A program made the translations under genes and the position numbers. Positions 1 through 6,652 of a DNA stretch of 7,175 nucleotides are shown one piece after another. Numbering within the stretch: the first letter of the stretch is position 1; each line of letters begins with the position of its first letter. Source of the DNA: Clostridia bacterium (GTDB lineage: Bacteria; Bacillota_A; Clostridia; Peptostreptococcales; JAAYPU01); the NCBI GenBank assembly GCA_022360735.1, contig JAKSCF010000036.1:1-7175 (forward strand). Reading direction: 5' to 3'. The notes beneath the pieces were generated by a model, which had not been told where the DNA came from, searched no databases, and saw only the letters and a list, made by a program, of their open reading frames with translations.

Positions 1-52
1 CGGAGATTGATTTATTATAAAAAAATGTCAGCAAAAAAAACAGCATTCCTCT

Positions 53-71
53 CATTAACAATATGTTAATG
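53..71. promoter_or_regulatory. Operator-like perfect inverted repeat, CATTAACA-(N3)-TGTTAATG
   Basis: Two perfect 8-bp arms flank a 3-bp centre. The core TAACAATATGTTA recurs exactly at 6587-6599, upstream of the ABC transporter operon. The symmetry and the second copy suggest a binding site for a dimeric regulator, but no regulator gene is in the window. No gene is seen in bases 1-112. In such AT-rich DNA a chance match is possible. Confidence 0.3.
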
Positions 72-163
72 TCTTATTCATGCTTTAGATTGTATTATGA
101 AACATGTAAATGTTACGCTATTTTAAGCAGCATGCATTTGTGAAACTGGCACCAGTGGCAACA

Positions 164-284
164 GGATAGGATAAGTGAATATTGTCCCGTAAATATATCC
201 CTTACAATCAGCTTAGCATTTTTGCTTCCGAAGGAAGGCGCTTACAAAAATGTTTGTATCAACTACAACCTTATATTTTTCCAT
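164..284 (-). pseudogene. Remnant of a PIN-domain toxin (ribonuclease), frameshifted and truncated
   Basis: Reading leftward from ATG 284-282, the first codons give KVVVDTNIFVSAFLR. This is the conserved N-terminus of PIN-domain toxins of the putative toxin-antitoxin PIN family, with the first catalytic Asp in VDTN. An AGGAG ribosome-binding site lies 8 nt upstream, inside the end of the upstream antitoxin-like gene, and the two genes overlap by 14 bp (271-284), as is usual for such pairs. The frame then stops at 213. Skipping one A of the A5 run at 219-223 restores a PIN-like continuation, NAKLIVRDIFTGQYSLILS, to about 164. After that the similarity ends and a stop follows at 113-115. A complete protein would be roughly 130-150 residues, so the catalytic C-terminal acidic residues are missing. 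This is very probably a dead toxin. The frameshift alone could be a sequencing error, but the truncation could not. Confidence 0.75.
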
Positions 285-486
285 ATTTGTTGCTCCTGAC
301 TTCCTCAACTTCTTTTGTTATTTCACCCATTGAAATAGGGAACTTTTCAGCTCTCTCATTTACAGTATCAAGGAAGTCAAGCAGCTTGCCGTTGATTTCA
401 TCAGTCATTTTCTTATATATCAACCTTTTTTCATCCGAGGTCAGTGCGTCAATAAGCTCCAAAACCTTCTGAACATTACTTGCCAT
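271..486 (-). CDS. Probable orphan antitoxin (partner of a PIN-domain toxin)
   Basis: This 71-residue protein is charged and predicted to be mostly helical, with no membrane segment or signal peptide. The N-terminal half (NVQKVLELIDALTSDEKRLI) looks like a dimerising helical region. The C-terminal half (PISMGEITKEVEEVRSNKYG) resembles the toxin-neutralising tail of antitoxins that precede PIN-family toxins. I recognise the type by its size, by the tail and above all by the PIN remnant overlapping its 3' end. I cannot name a specific antitoxin family. The start at 486 has a modest AAAGGCG ribosome-binding site, and a good promoter lies just upstream. With the toxin broken, the protein may persist as an autoregulator or as a decaying relic. 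Confidence 0.7.
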   Translation of the reverse strand: MASNVQKVLELIDALTSDEKRLIYKKMTDEINGKLLDFLDTVNERAEKFPISMGEITKEVEEVRSNKYGKI

Positions 487-519
487 TTGTTAGCACTCGC
501 CTTTCGCACTTTTAATAAT

Positions 520-548
520 AGTATACCACAAATCAGGGGTTTAGTGAA
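520..548 (-). promoter_or_regulatory. Sigma-A-type promoter of the antitoxin-like gene
   Basis: On the minus strand TTCACT (548-543) is followed by a 17-nt spacer and TATACT (525-520), with a TG one base before the -10 (TGgTATACT, extended -10). Transcription would begin near 513, giving a leader of about 27 nt before the ATG at 486. Confidence 0.55.
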
Positions 549-589
549 AGAAAACGCCCAACGTCAATTTTAAGCTAAGAACAATACAT

Positions 590-642
590 GAGCATATAAA
601 CATTATATTATATGATATTTTGGACATTTTATTTACATGCTC
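590..642. other. Imperfect inverted repeat GAGCATnTAAA / TTTAnATGCTC in the 487-923 gap
   Basis: GAGCAT (590-595) and ATGCTC (637-642) are perfectly complementary. After one mismatch the pairing continues for 4 bp (597-600 with 632-635), leaving a loop of about 31 nt. It could be a weak terminator or the edge of a lost element, since short T-rich DNA follows on the plus strand. The rest of the 487-923 gap holds the antitoxin promoter, the DUF255 fossil at 720-803 and the GNAT promoter. No intact gene is seen there. Confidence 0.2.
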
Positions 643-719
643 TTTATTGAATATTTGAGAATCCGGATATGTAATAGATTTAAGTGATATTATTATCGTC
701 TACTATTGCGAACATACCA

Positions 720-803
720 CCAATGGCAGGTGGAATAGCCTATAGACAGGAAGATAGGCTTATCTTCTGACTTGGCTTTTTGAAAAGCTTCATCACTCCA
801 AGG
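720..803 (-). pseudogene. Fossil fragment of a DUF255/YyaL-type thioredoxin-domain protein
   Basis: Reading leftward from 803, the codons give PWSDEAFSK. After skipping one A of the A5 run (777-781) they give [19 protein letters not shown], ending at 720. This matches the highly conserved N-terminal block of the DUF255/COG1331 family (YyaL, SPATA20-like). In intact members that block reads NPVDWYPW...[23 protein letters not shown], and the CxxC-like CHWC motif marks the thioredoxin fold. Here the similarity stops at CHW, with TGG-TAT following instead of the second Cys. Nothing upstream resembles the usual SPYLLQHA start. Intact proteins are about 600-700 residues, so under 5% remains. It is not expressible as a functional protein. 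Confidence 0.65.
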
Positions 804-838
804 ACATAAAGTATTCATCAATTCTATTTGCTGTTTTT

Positions 839-867
839 AAGACAATAAACATATTATTTGATATAAT
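839..867 (+). promoter_or_regulatory. Extended -10 promoter of the GNAT gene
   Basis: AAGACA (839-844), a 17-nt spacer and a perfect TATAAT (862-867) preceded by TG (TGaTATAAT) form a strong extended -10 sigma-A-type promoter. The start would be near 874, giving a leader of about 50 nt before the ATG at 924. The methyltransferase gene has the same TGaTATAAT at 1892-1900. Confidence 0.65.
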
Positions 868-923
868 GTATTTGAATCAATTGGCTTAAATTGTAAAGTG
901 AGCTTTTTTGAGAGGGTGGACAA

Positions 924-1367
924 ATGTATAAATTGAGAATGGCAACAACAGATGATTATAAATTTATTTATGATTTAAATAAGACAAATATGAAAGATTA
1001 TGTAGCAAAAACATGGGGTGGTTGGAATGAGAATTTTCAAAAAGATTTTTTCAAAGAGTATTTCCAGACTACAGAATTCCAAATTATTGTTGTAGAAAAT
1101 GAAAATGTTGGAATTGTTGCATTCAATAAAAATGAAACATCAATTATTATAGATGAATTTCAATTACTGCCACAATATCAGAATAAAGGAATAGGAACTT
1201 TAATCTTTTCAGATATAATTACTAATGCTCAAAAGGCAGAAGTAGAAATAACGCTTAAAGTATTAAAGGTTAATTTAATTGCTCAAAAACTCTATAACAA
1301 GCTTGGCTTTGAAAAATATGGAGAGACAGAAACTCATTTTCTTTTAAAGAAAAATCCCTCTGCTTAA
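924..1367 (+). CDS. GNAT-family N-acetyltransferase
   Basis: This 147-residue cytosolic protein has the length of a single GNAT domain. Members transfer the acetyl group of acetyl-CoA to an amine on a small molecule or protein. The N-terminus (YKLRMATTDDYKFIYDLNK, residues 2-20) is the usual first strand and helix. Motif A is clear at residues 78-95, with the acetyl-CoA pyrophosphate-binding loop QNKGIG (86-91, fitting Q/RxxGxG/A). Motif B is seen in NLIAQKLYNKLGF (117-129), with the conserved Tyr124 and the LGF turn. The start at 924 has a GAGGGTGG ribosome-binding site about 5 nt upstream. The gene stands alone behind its own promoter, with no same-strand neighbour for about 660 bp. The substrate cannot be told from sequence; the EFQLLPQYQNKGIG arrangement is common in uncharacterised clostridial and bacillar members. 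Confidence 0.9.
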   Translation: MYKLRMATTDDYKFIYDLNKTNMKDYVAKTWGGWNENFQKDFFKEYFQTTEFQIIVVENENVGIVAFNKNETSIIIDEFQLLPQYQNKGIGTLIFSDIITNAQKAEVEITLKVLKVNLIAQKLYNKLGFEKYGETETHFLLKKNPSA

Positions 1368-1890
1368 AAAGATAGGGAGATAGAGAATAAAGCTAGTAAA
1401 ATATCTTGACAAATATAAAATTAAGCCAAGCAGAGACTTATCGACAAAAATCTATTACCGGAAATAATCTAGAAATCAAACATGAGGTCTGTGTAGTAAT
1501 GGAACAATTAACCGTAACAAATACCCACAGTATTCCACGATAAGACTGCTCCAACATTTATGGAAAACTACACTAAAAAGCAGCCACTAGAGCTGCATGT
1601 ATTATATAGTGGTTTAGCGGAAAAAAGAACACAGGCATGTAGTAACCCTGAGTAAAAACTTATGCTAACCTGCCGCCAAATCTTAGTATAACCCACATAT
1701 ATTTTTTATATAACATATAAATTTTATTTTGCTGAATAAAAAAATTACTATAATAAATTGCAAAAAAATATCATTACTCTTCAATCCATATCTAAAAAAA
1801 TTAAGTATACAAATTTAAGCAGGACTACAGCCTGTTCTTAGTCACGAAGTGTGTTTTTTATTACTGTTTATTTAATATTTCCAGATATTT
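1368..1890. other. Non-coding gap with no recognisable intact gene
   Basis: I searched both strands and found no intact gene. Short protein-like islands occur between stops: plus-strand LVKYLDKYKIKPSRDLSTK near 1394-1450, and a minus-strand frame of about 45 codons ending near 1575. None could be tied to a family. A GCAGC/GCTGC hairpin sits at 1580-1596 without a T-tract. The gap ends in very AT-rich DNA (about 1680-1800) and then the methyltransferase promoter. It is probably degenerate DNA, perhaps the residue of a lost accessory gene. Confidence 0.4.
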
Positions 1891-1900
1891 TTGATATAAT
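1872..1900 (+). promoter_or_regulatory. Extended -10 promoter of the methyltransferase gene
   Basis: TTAATA (1872-1877), a 17-nt spacer and TATAAT (1895-1900) preceded by TG (TGaTATAAT) make a strong promoter. Transcription would start near 1907, at the 8-bp palindrome TGTTAACA (1907-1914), which could be an operator or chance. The leader to the ATG at 2030 would be about 120 nt. Confidence 0.6.
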
Positions 1901-2029
1901 ATAGTCTGTTAACATTTTTTTGAATTTTGGAAATGAGCATTGATAATAGATGGGCAAAAGAGGATGAGATTTGCTAATAGCTTTAAATACCAAACTATTC
2001 AATGGAAATATAGAGAGGAGGAATACGTT

Positions 2030-2698
2030 ATGGCAACATGGAATGAACTGTTTTTAGATGAAAAGTTTATAGCAGCCATACCACAACCAGAGGTGTATAG
2101 GTTTGTAAAGGTTCTTGAGGGAGTATTCCCTGACAGGCCATTATCAATATGGGATTTTTGCTGTGGTGCAGGAAGGCATACTGTGCTATTATCCCAGATG
2201 GGGCATCATGCATATGGAAGTGATATTTCTGAAAATGGCATTAATCACACTCAGAAATGGCTTGAAAGTAATGGATTAAGGGCAACGCTTAAGGTAGCAG
2301 ATATGACTGATAATCCATATACAGGCTTGGGTTTTCATGGGGCCGTATCCTGGGATGCTTTATACCACAATACCCTAAGTAATATTAATAAAGCTGTAGA
2401 CAATGTATATGAAAGTCTTTGTGAAGGGGGAATGTTCATGGTATCATTGCTTAATACAAAATCAGGTAGACCTGACCTCAGGGGAAAAGAAATAGAGAAA
2501 AACACCTTTGTCAGGGAAGATGGCCCTGAAACAGGAGTACCTCACCATTATTTTGATGAAAAAGGAATAAGAGACTTATTTAAAAAATGGAAAATTGTCA
2601 GCTTGGCAGATATTGTTGTCACCTACATAGATGAAAAAATTCTTTATTCAGATAATCCATTCCCGTATACAAAATGGAATGTTATTGTTAAGAAATAA
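2030..2698 (+). CDS. Class I SAM-dependent methyltransferase
   Basis: From the ATG at 2030 the product is 222 residues, a typical single Rossmann-fold methyltransferase of the Methyltransf_11/25 type. Motif I is DFCCGAGRH (residues 42-50), the glycine-rich S-adenosylmethionine loop. The acidic residue that binds the ribose is Asp65 in YGSDIS, and the adenine-contacting step is VADM (89-92). The post-motif strand is GAVSWDALYHN (104-114). No membrane segment or signal is seen, so it acts in the cytosol; the methyl acceptor is unknown. The frame is open further upstream to a TTG at 1940, but that start has no ribosome-binding site. The ATG at 2030 has AGGAGG (2016-2021) 8 nt ahead, so I choose it. 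The gene is monocistronic and convergent with the ABC operon. Confidence 0.88.
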   Translation: MATWNELFLDEKFIAAIPQPEVYRFVKVLEGVFPDRPLSIWDFCCGAGRHTVLLSQMGHHAYGSDISENGINHTQKWLESNGLRATLKVADMTDNPYTGLGFHGAVSWDALYHNTLSNINKAVDNVYESLCEGGMFMVSLLNTKSGRPDLRGKEIEKNTFVREDGPETGVPHHYFDEKGIRDLFKKWKIVSLADIVVTYIDEKILYSDNPFPYTKWNVIVKK

Positions 2699-2813
2699 CT
2701 TTGTCAAATCCATTAATATGCAAATCAAGATTTATATTTCGTCCGTTAATGGTATCGCCTATCACAGTATAATTAAACAAAGTTGCTGTAAAACCAGGGT
2801 AAATACCTTTCAT
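2688..2813 (-). pseudogene. Possible gene remnant, 41 codons, unassigned
   Basis: A minus-strand frame (ATG 2813 to TAA 2688) reads MKGIYPGFTATLFNYTVIG followed by DTINGRNINLDLHINGFDK. Its composition is protein-like for such AT-rich DNA, with alternating polar and hydrophobic residues suggesting beta strands. It lies downstream of the ABC operon on the same strand and overlaps the methyltransferase 3' end by 11 bp. There is no ribosome-binding site and a stop codon sits 9 nt before the ATG. It is more likely the tail of a lost gene than a working one, and chance is possible. Confidence 0.2.
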
Positions 2814-2867
2814 TAGCAGAAATTATCGAAAGGTAAATTTGTAGTGATTAAGCTGTTTATTACCGGT

Positions 2868-2899
2868 GGATACTGATTAATGTATGCCGAATATTTTGT
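2868..2899 (+). terminator. Weak candidate terminator downstream of the methyltransferase
   Basis: GGATAC (2868-2873) can pair with GTATgCC (2882-2888, one bulged base) around an 8-nt loop, followed by a loosely T-rich stretch. It lies between the convergent methyltransferase and ABC genes. A second inverted repeat, TACCTTTC (2804-2811) / GAAAGGTA (2828-2835), lies in the same gap without a T-tract. Confidence 0.2.
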
Positions 2900-2914
2900 A
2901 TGATTTTACTATAC

Positions 2915-4702
2915 TTACCGCTGGTACCAATCAGACTGTGATTTATACATTTCTGCATATAATCCATTTTCATATATAAGCTGTTCATGAGTTCCCTCTT
3001 CAACAATCTTACCAGAATCCATGACGATAATTCTGTCAGCAATTTTTGCAGAACCCAATCTGTGTGTAACAATAATAGCGGTTTTATCTTTGATAATCTC
3101 AACGAATTTTTCATACATTTCATTTTCAATTATGGGATCTATTGCCGATGTGGGCTCATCAAGAACTATAACATCATGTTCCCTGAAGAATCCTCTTGCG
3201 ATTGCAACTCTTTGCCATTCCCCGCCACTTAGTTCAATTCCGCCGTATTCTCTTCCTATGGTAGTATCTAATATTTTGCCGGCATAATCTAAATTAAAAT
3301 TCGAGTTTCTTATTGCATGCTCCATTTTATTGTTGTTATCTATATTTTTATAATCACTTAAGGCTATATTCTGTCTTAGAGTTAGCATATATTTCCCAAA
3401 GTCCTGGAAAACAGCCGAAAACCTAGTGTATAGACAGCTTTCATTAACAGTTTTTATATCTATATCATCATATAAAACCTTCCCGGAATTACTTAAATAC
3501 AGGCCACATATAAGCTTGACCAACGTTGTTTTACCAGCACCGTTTTTACCTACAATAGCGATTTTTTCACCCTTTTTCAGGTTAAGGCTTACACCGGAGA
3601 TCACTAGTTTATCACTAGAAGGATATGAATAAGAGATATTTTTCAACTCAATTTTATCCCTAATCTCTATATCTTTAACTATACCTTCAGGACCCTTAAT
3701 ATTATCAATAAACTCAAAGTAGAACCTAGACTGTGGTGCGTTTTTTATGGCATTACCTATAATATAAAACGTACCGTATATATAAAAATACAGGTCATCT
3801 ATTGCAACCAACACAGAAGCAAATGCGCCAACAGCTATTTCTCCAATAAATAGGTAATAAGCTGCTAAAAAAAATACGCCTCCAATGCTTAAGAAAGAAG
3901 CAAGTGCCAGAAAAAGATTAATAATAAATATCTTTTTCGATGTTTTCCTTTCATTGTTATTTAATTCCTCTATACTGTCTTTTAACAAATTATAAAAATA
4001 TTGTAGAACACCTAAGGTCCTTGTCTCTTTAAAATATTCTTTACCATTCATGCAAGAGGCGAAATATCTAGTCCTTCTAATAAAAGATGCATTCGCATTT
4101 TGTAATTCATGATAGTACTTGCCTTTTATAAAAAAGGATAAGGATATAGGCACACACATTAAAACGGCCATTAAAAGCAATGTTGGCTTTACTGCTAATA
4201 AATACCCCAGATATCCTGTTAATGTAATCGCCTGGTATATAATACCACTCATTATATGAAACTGAGTCCTAGCTGTTGTACCAATTGCATTTTTTGACTT
4301 TAAGATTTGTTTAAAAAGCTCTTCATCTTCAAAATTATCCAATTTTAAATAAGCAACGTTATTATTCATATTTTTTGTCATTGCGGCTTCACAGCCAATA
4401 TATGCATATGATTGCAAAATATCATCCAAACTATCAATATAATGGATTAATATTCGTAATACAATATAAATAACTACAAAGGTTATAATATAACTAATCC
4501 CCACTATATTATTTGAGTATTTTAGGGCATTATCGAATATATTCTGCTGAACAAACAGTAAAGACGGCTGAATCAAGCCTGCAACAATATTTGCAAATAA
4601 AAAAAGCATGAAATGTCTAGGGTTTACTTTAATAAATATTCCGATTGTTCTGATTAAAATGTGGAAGAAATTGTACTTCCTCTTGCATCTATTACTGCTC
4701 AT
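2915..4702 (-). CDS. ABC exporter half-transporter 2 (TMD-NBD fusion), peptide-exporter-like
   Basis: This 595-residue inner-membrane protein joins an exporter-type transmembrane domain (about six helices, near residues 30-52, 65-90, 150-170, 172-193, 258-285 and 288-310) to an ATPase domain (about 350-595). The ATPase has Walker A GKNGAGKTT (385-393), Q-loop Gln433 (VFQDFGKY), signature LSGGEWQ (491-497), Walker B VIVLDE with catalytic Glu516, D-loop SAIDP and switch His547. SGG(E/Q)WQ and the FQDFGKY Q-loop resemble NisT/SpaT-type lantibiotic exporters. There is no N-terminal C39 peptidase domain. I place the start at ATG 4702: an AGGAGG (4717-4712) lies 9 nt upstream. The longer open frame to 4855 only mirrors the upstream gene's 3' end. 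It overlaps that gene by 11 bp, so translation is probably coupled. Heterodimerisation with its partner is inferred; the cargo is unknown. Confidence 0.92.
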   Translation of the reverse strand: MSSNRCKRKYNFFHILIRTIGIFIKVNPRHFMLFLFANIVAGLIQPSLLFVQQNIFDNALKYSNNIVGISYIITFVVIYIVLRILIHYIDSLDDILQSYAYIGCEAAMTKNMNNNVAYLKLDNFEDEELFKQILKSKNAIGTTARTQFHIMSGIIYQAITLTGYLGYLLAVKPTLLLMAVLMCVPISLSFFIKGKYYHELQNANASFIRRTRYFASCMNGKEYFKETRTLGVLQYFYNLLKDSIEELNNNERKTSKKIFIINLFLALASFLSIGGVFFLAAYYLFIGEIAVGAFASVLVAIDDLYFYIYGTFYIIGNAIKNAPQSRFYFEFIDNIKGPEGIVKDIEIRDKIELKNISYSYPSSDKLVISGVSLNLKKGEKIAIVGKNGAGKTTLVKLICGLYLSNSGKVLYDDIDIKTVNESCLYTRFSAVFQDFGKYMLTLRQNIALSDYKNIDNNNKMEHAIRNSNFNLDYAGKILDTTIGREYGGIELSGGEWQRVAIARGFFREHDVIVLDEPTSAIDPIIENEMYEKFVEIIKDKTAIIVTHRLGSAKIADRIIVMDSGKIVEEGTHEQLIYENGLYAEMYKSQSDWYQR

Positions 4703-6503
4703 CAGCACTTTCCTCCTCACTAAACCATTTCTTTTGTGAATTGAACATCCTTGCATAAAATCCATCCGCAGCCACCAATTCCTCATGATTACCTGATTCA
4801 ACAACTTTTCCATCATCAACCACAATAATCTTGTCAGCCAGTTTTGTGGAAGCAAGACGATGAGTGATAAATACCGTAGTTTTATTTTTAGATAAGTTGG
4901 AATATTCGTTATATAATCTACTTTCAGATATAGGGTCTAAAGCAGCTGTAGGTTCATCCAATATCTTAACAGGCGATGGTGACATAAACGACCTCGCTAT
5001 AGCCAATTTTTGCCATTGGCCTCCACTTATGTCAATTCCTTCACTATATATCTTACCAAGAATAGTTTCATATTTATCTTTCATATTCTCTACAAAAATA
5101 TTTGTACTACATACTTTTGAAGCTTCTATAATTTTTTCATTGTTATGGTAATTTTCAATATTGCCTAAAGCTATATTATCTCTAATAGAAATAAAGTACT
5201 TTGCATAGTCCTGGTAAATGACGGAGAAGTAACCATTAATTTCACTTTGCGATAAATCGTTTATAGATATACCGTTAAAAAGTATATCCCCTGCGTTAAT
5301 CTTGTATAATCCCAACATTAACTTGATCAGCGTAGTTTTTCCGGCACCATTTGAACCTACAGTTGCATAATGTAGACCATTTTTAATTTTTACACTAAAG
5401 CCCTTAAGTACGTAATCTTCCGTTCCAGGATATTTAAAAAATACATCCTTAAATTCAATGGACTCAAATGATTCCGGATTTGCATTCAAATTGAATACTC
5501 CTGCCGTTTCATCCATTGCATAGAATTTATTAACCTCAGAAAAATACTTTTTATCGAGTATTAAGCTTTTTATTGTTTTTACCATATTATTAGAAACATA
5601 TCTGTTCAATGTTATTAATGAAGTCGTTACAGAAACATAATATCCTATTGTTATGACATCGTTTTTTAGTGGTAATAAAAATAGCAAAAAAACTAAACCC
5701 ATGAATACATTTGATGCAATACCACTAGTGGTTATCATAAGCTGAACTTTAAGCTGCATATCTAAAAGCTTCGTTTTATATGTTGTCACATTTTCTTCCC
5801 ACAAATTATTTATGTAATCCGTAAATCCAAACATTTTTCTCTCGTGCGCACTTTCCCTTTGCAGCGGAATACCGGCTAAATAATCACTTTTTCGCTTTAT
5901 GTCCGATATGTCCTCAATAGATTTATATTCCTTTATACCGCCTTTATACGCTAAATAATAAGAAGGTAAGGCAACAATTAGTAAGAAAACACCAATCCAC
6001 AAACCCGCTTTAAATATAATAACAACTGTACCGCTTATGTTTATAAGGCCTGCAATTAATAAAAATATTCTCTGACAAAATTCTAATACTCTTTTCTCAG
6101 GTTCAGTCATTACCCTGTCAATTAGGTCACTTGCATCACTATTTTCTATATATTCATAGTTCAATTTAGATTTCTTTTTATTCATTTCCAGCAACAAGTT
6201 TGCACGTATTTTTAGGTATATCCTTTTATAAAATAGTTCCTTCAACGGATCTTTCAGAAAATTAAACAAGTATACCAGAATAATAGGTATTAAATAAGGC
6301 TGAATCGACATAAATGGCAATTTATTATTATATGCGTTTATTGAACTATCAATAAATTGTTGCTTAAATAAAATATTAAGTGGAATAACTAAGCCACTAG
6401 CAATTAATATTAACATCCATAATGTAAAAACAAAAACATTGCACCTAAATACATAGTATACTAGAGAAATTACGTTGAACTTAATAGATTTCACCTTAAT
6501 CAT
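4692..6503 (-). CDS. ABC exporter half-transporter 1 (TMD-NBD fusion), peptide-exporter-like
   Basis: This is the first gene of the operon, 603 residues, with the same plan as its partner. Transmembrane helices lie near residues 22-45, 66-84, 143-164, 166-186, 256-279 and 283-305. The ATPase domain (about 348-603) has Walker A GSNGAGKTT (383-391), Q-loop Gln431 (IYQDYAKY), signature ISGGQWQ (492-498), Walker B VKILDE with catalytic Glu517, D-loop AALDP and switch His548. Both partners keep a catalytic Glu and a consensus-like signature, so the pair does not show the one-dead-site asymmetry of many heterodimeric exporters. The SGGQWQ and EPTAALDP strings are close to those of NisT-type exporters; there is no C39 peptidase domain. 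The start at 6503 has an AAGGGGGTG ribosome-binding site about 10 nt upstream. A structured leader with its own terminator lies directly upstream. Confidence 0.92.
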   Translation of the reverse strand: MIKVKSIKFNVISLVYYVFRCNVFVFTLWMLILIASGLVIPLNILFKQQFIDSSINAYNNKLPFMSIQPYLIPIILVYLFNFLKDPLKELFYKRIYLKIRANLLLEMNKKKSKLNYEYIENSDASDLIDRVMTEPEKRVLEFCQRIFLLIAGLINISGTVVIIFKAGLWIGVFLLIVALPSYYLAYKGGIKEYKSIEDISDIKRKSDYLAGIPLQRESAHERKMFGFTDYINNLWEENVTTYKTKLLDMQLKVQLMITTSGIASNVFMGLVFLLFLLPLKNDVITIGYYVSVTTSLITLNRYVSNNMVKTIKSLILDKKYFSEVNKFYAMDETAGVFNLNANPESFESIEFKDVFFKYPGTEDYVLKGFSVKIKNGLHYATVGSNGAGKTTLIKLMLGLYKINAGDILFNGISINDLSQSEINGYFSVIYQDYAKYFISIRDNIALGNIENYHNNEKIIEASKVCSTNIFVENMKDKYETILGKIYSEGIDISGGQWQKLAIARSFMSPSPVKILDEPTAALDPISESRLYNEYSNLSKNKTTVFITHRLASTKLADKIIVVDDGKVVESGNHEELVAADGFYARMFNSQKKWFSEEESADEQ

Positions 6504-6586
6504 TTTACTCTTGCACCCCCTTAGTCATAAAATTCATGTTTAATCTTTATAAGAATTTGTTTACATATCAAATCTTTTTAACTCTC

Positions 6587-6599
6587 TAACAATATGTTA
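6587..6599. promoter_or_regulatory. Operator-like inverted repeat upstream of the ABC operon
   Basis: TAACA-(N3)-TGTTA on either strand, identical in its 13-bp core to the longer palindrome at 53-71. It sits between the intrinsic terminator (6606-6652) and the first transporter start codon, 84-96 nt ahead of it, where a repressor could act. No clean -35/-10 pair is visible between 6504 and 6600, so the operon may rely on read-through from upstream or on a weak promoter. Apart from this site and the ribosome-binding site, nothing else stands out in 6504-6605. Confidence 0.3.
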
Positions 6600-6605
6600 A
6601 CACAA

Positions 6606-6652
6606 TAAAAAATGATATATTACCAAAAAAAGCTTTCTTACGGTAACATATC
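6606..6652 (-). terminator. Intrinsic terminator ending the leader/small RNA
   Basis: On the minus strand GATATGTTACC (6652-6642) pairs with GGTAATATATC (6624-6614) over 11 bp with one G-U. The loop is 17 nt and itself contains the palindrome AAAGCTTT. ATTTTTTATT follows directly (6613-6604). The stem plus T6 tract is a convincing Rho-independent terminator for leftward transcription, about 100 nt before the ABC operon start. Confidence 0.7.

Noticed and set aside
1..55. Minus-strand ATG at 55 opening a hydrophobic frame to the left edge
   Set aside because: Only 18 codons are visible, built from T-runs, and there is no correctly spaced ribosome-binding site.
182..472. 96-codon plus-strand frame opposite the antitoxin
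   Set aside because: Shadow of the minus-strand antitoxin and PIN remnant; no ribosome-binding site or family resemblance.
490..498. TTAGCACTC, a perfect half of the CIRCE/HrcA operator near the antitoxin start
   Set aside because: The second half nine bases away does not match GAGTGCTAA, so a functional CIRCE element is not supported.
1406..1411. Isolated TTGACA, part of TCTTGACAAAT which also occurs at 7129-7139
   Set aside because: No -10 box at a usable spacing, and an 11-bp match is too short to claim a shared element.
1580..1596. GCAGC-N7-GCTGC hairpin as terminator of the GNAT gene
   Set aside because: No T-tract follows and it lies over 200 bp past the stop codon.
1940..2029. 30-codon N-terminal extension of the methyltransferase from TTG
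   Set aside because: No ribosome-binding site at the TTG, whereas the ATG at 2030 has a perfect AGGAGG 8 nt upstream; the methyltransferase fold needs no such extension.
4703..4855. 51-codon N-terminal extension of the second ABC protein
   Set aside because: It overlaps the conserved ATPase C-terminus of the upstream gene in another frame; the ATG at 4702 has a strong AGGAGG.
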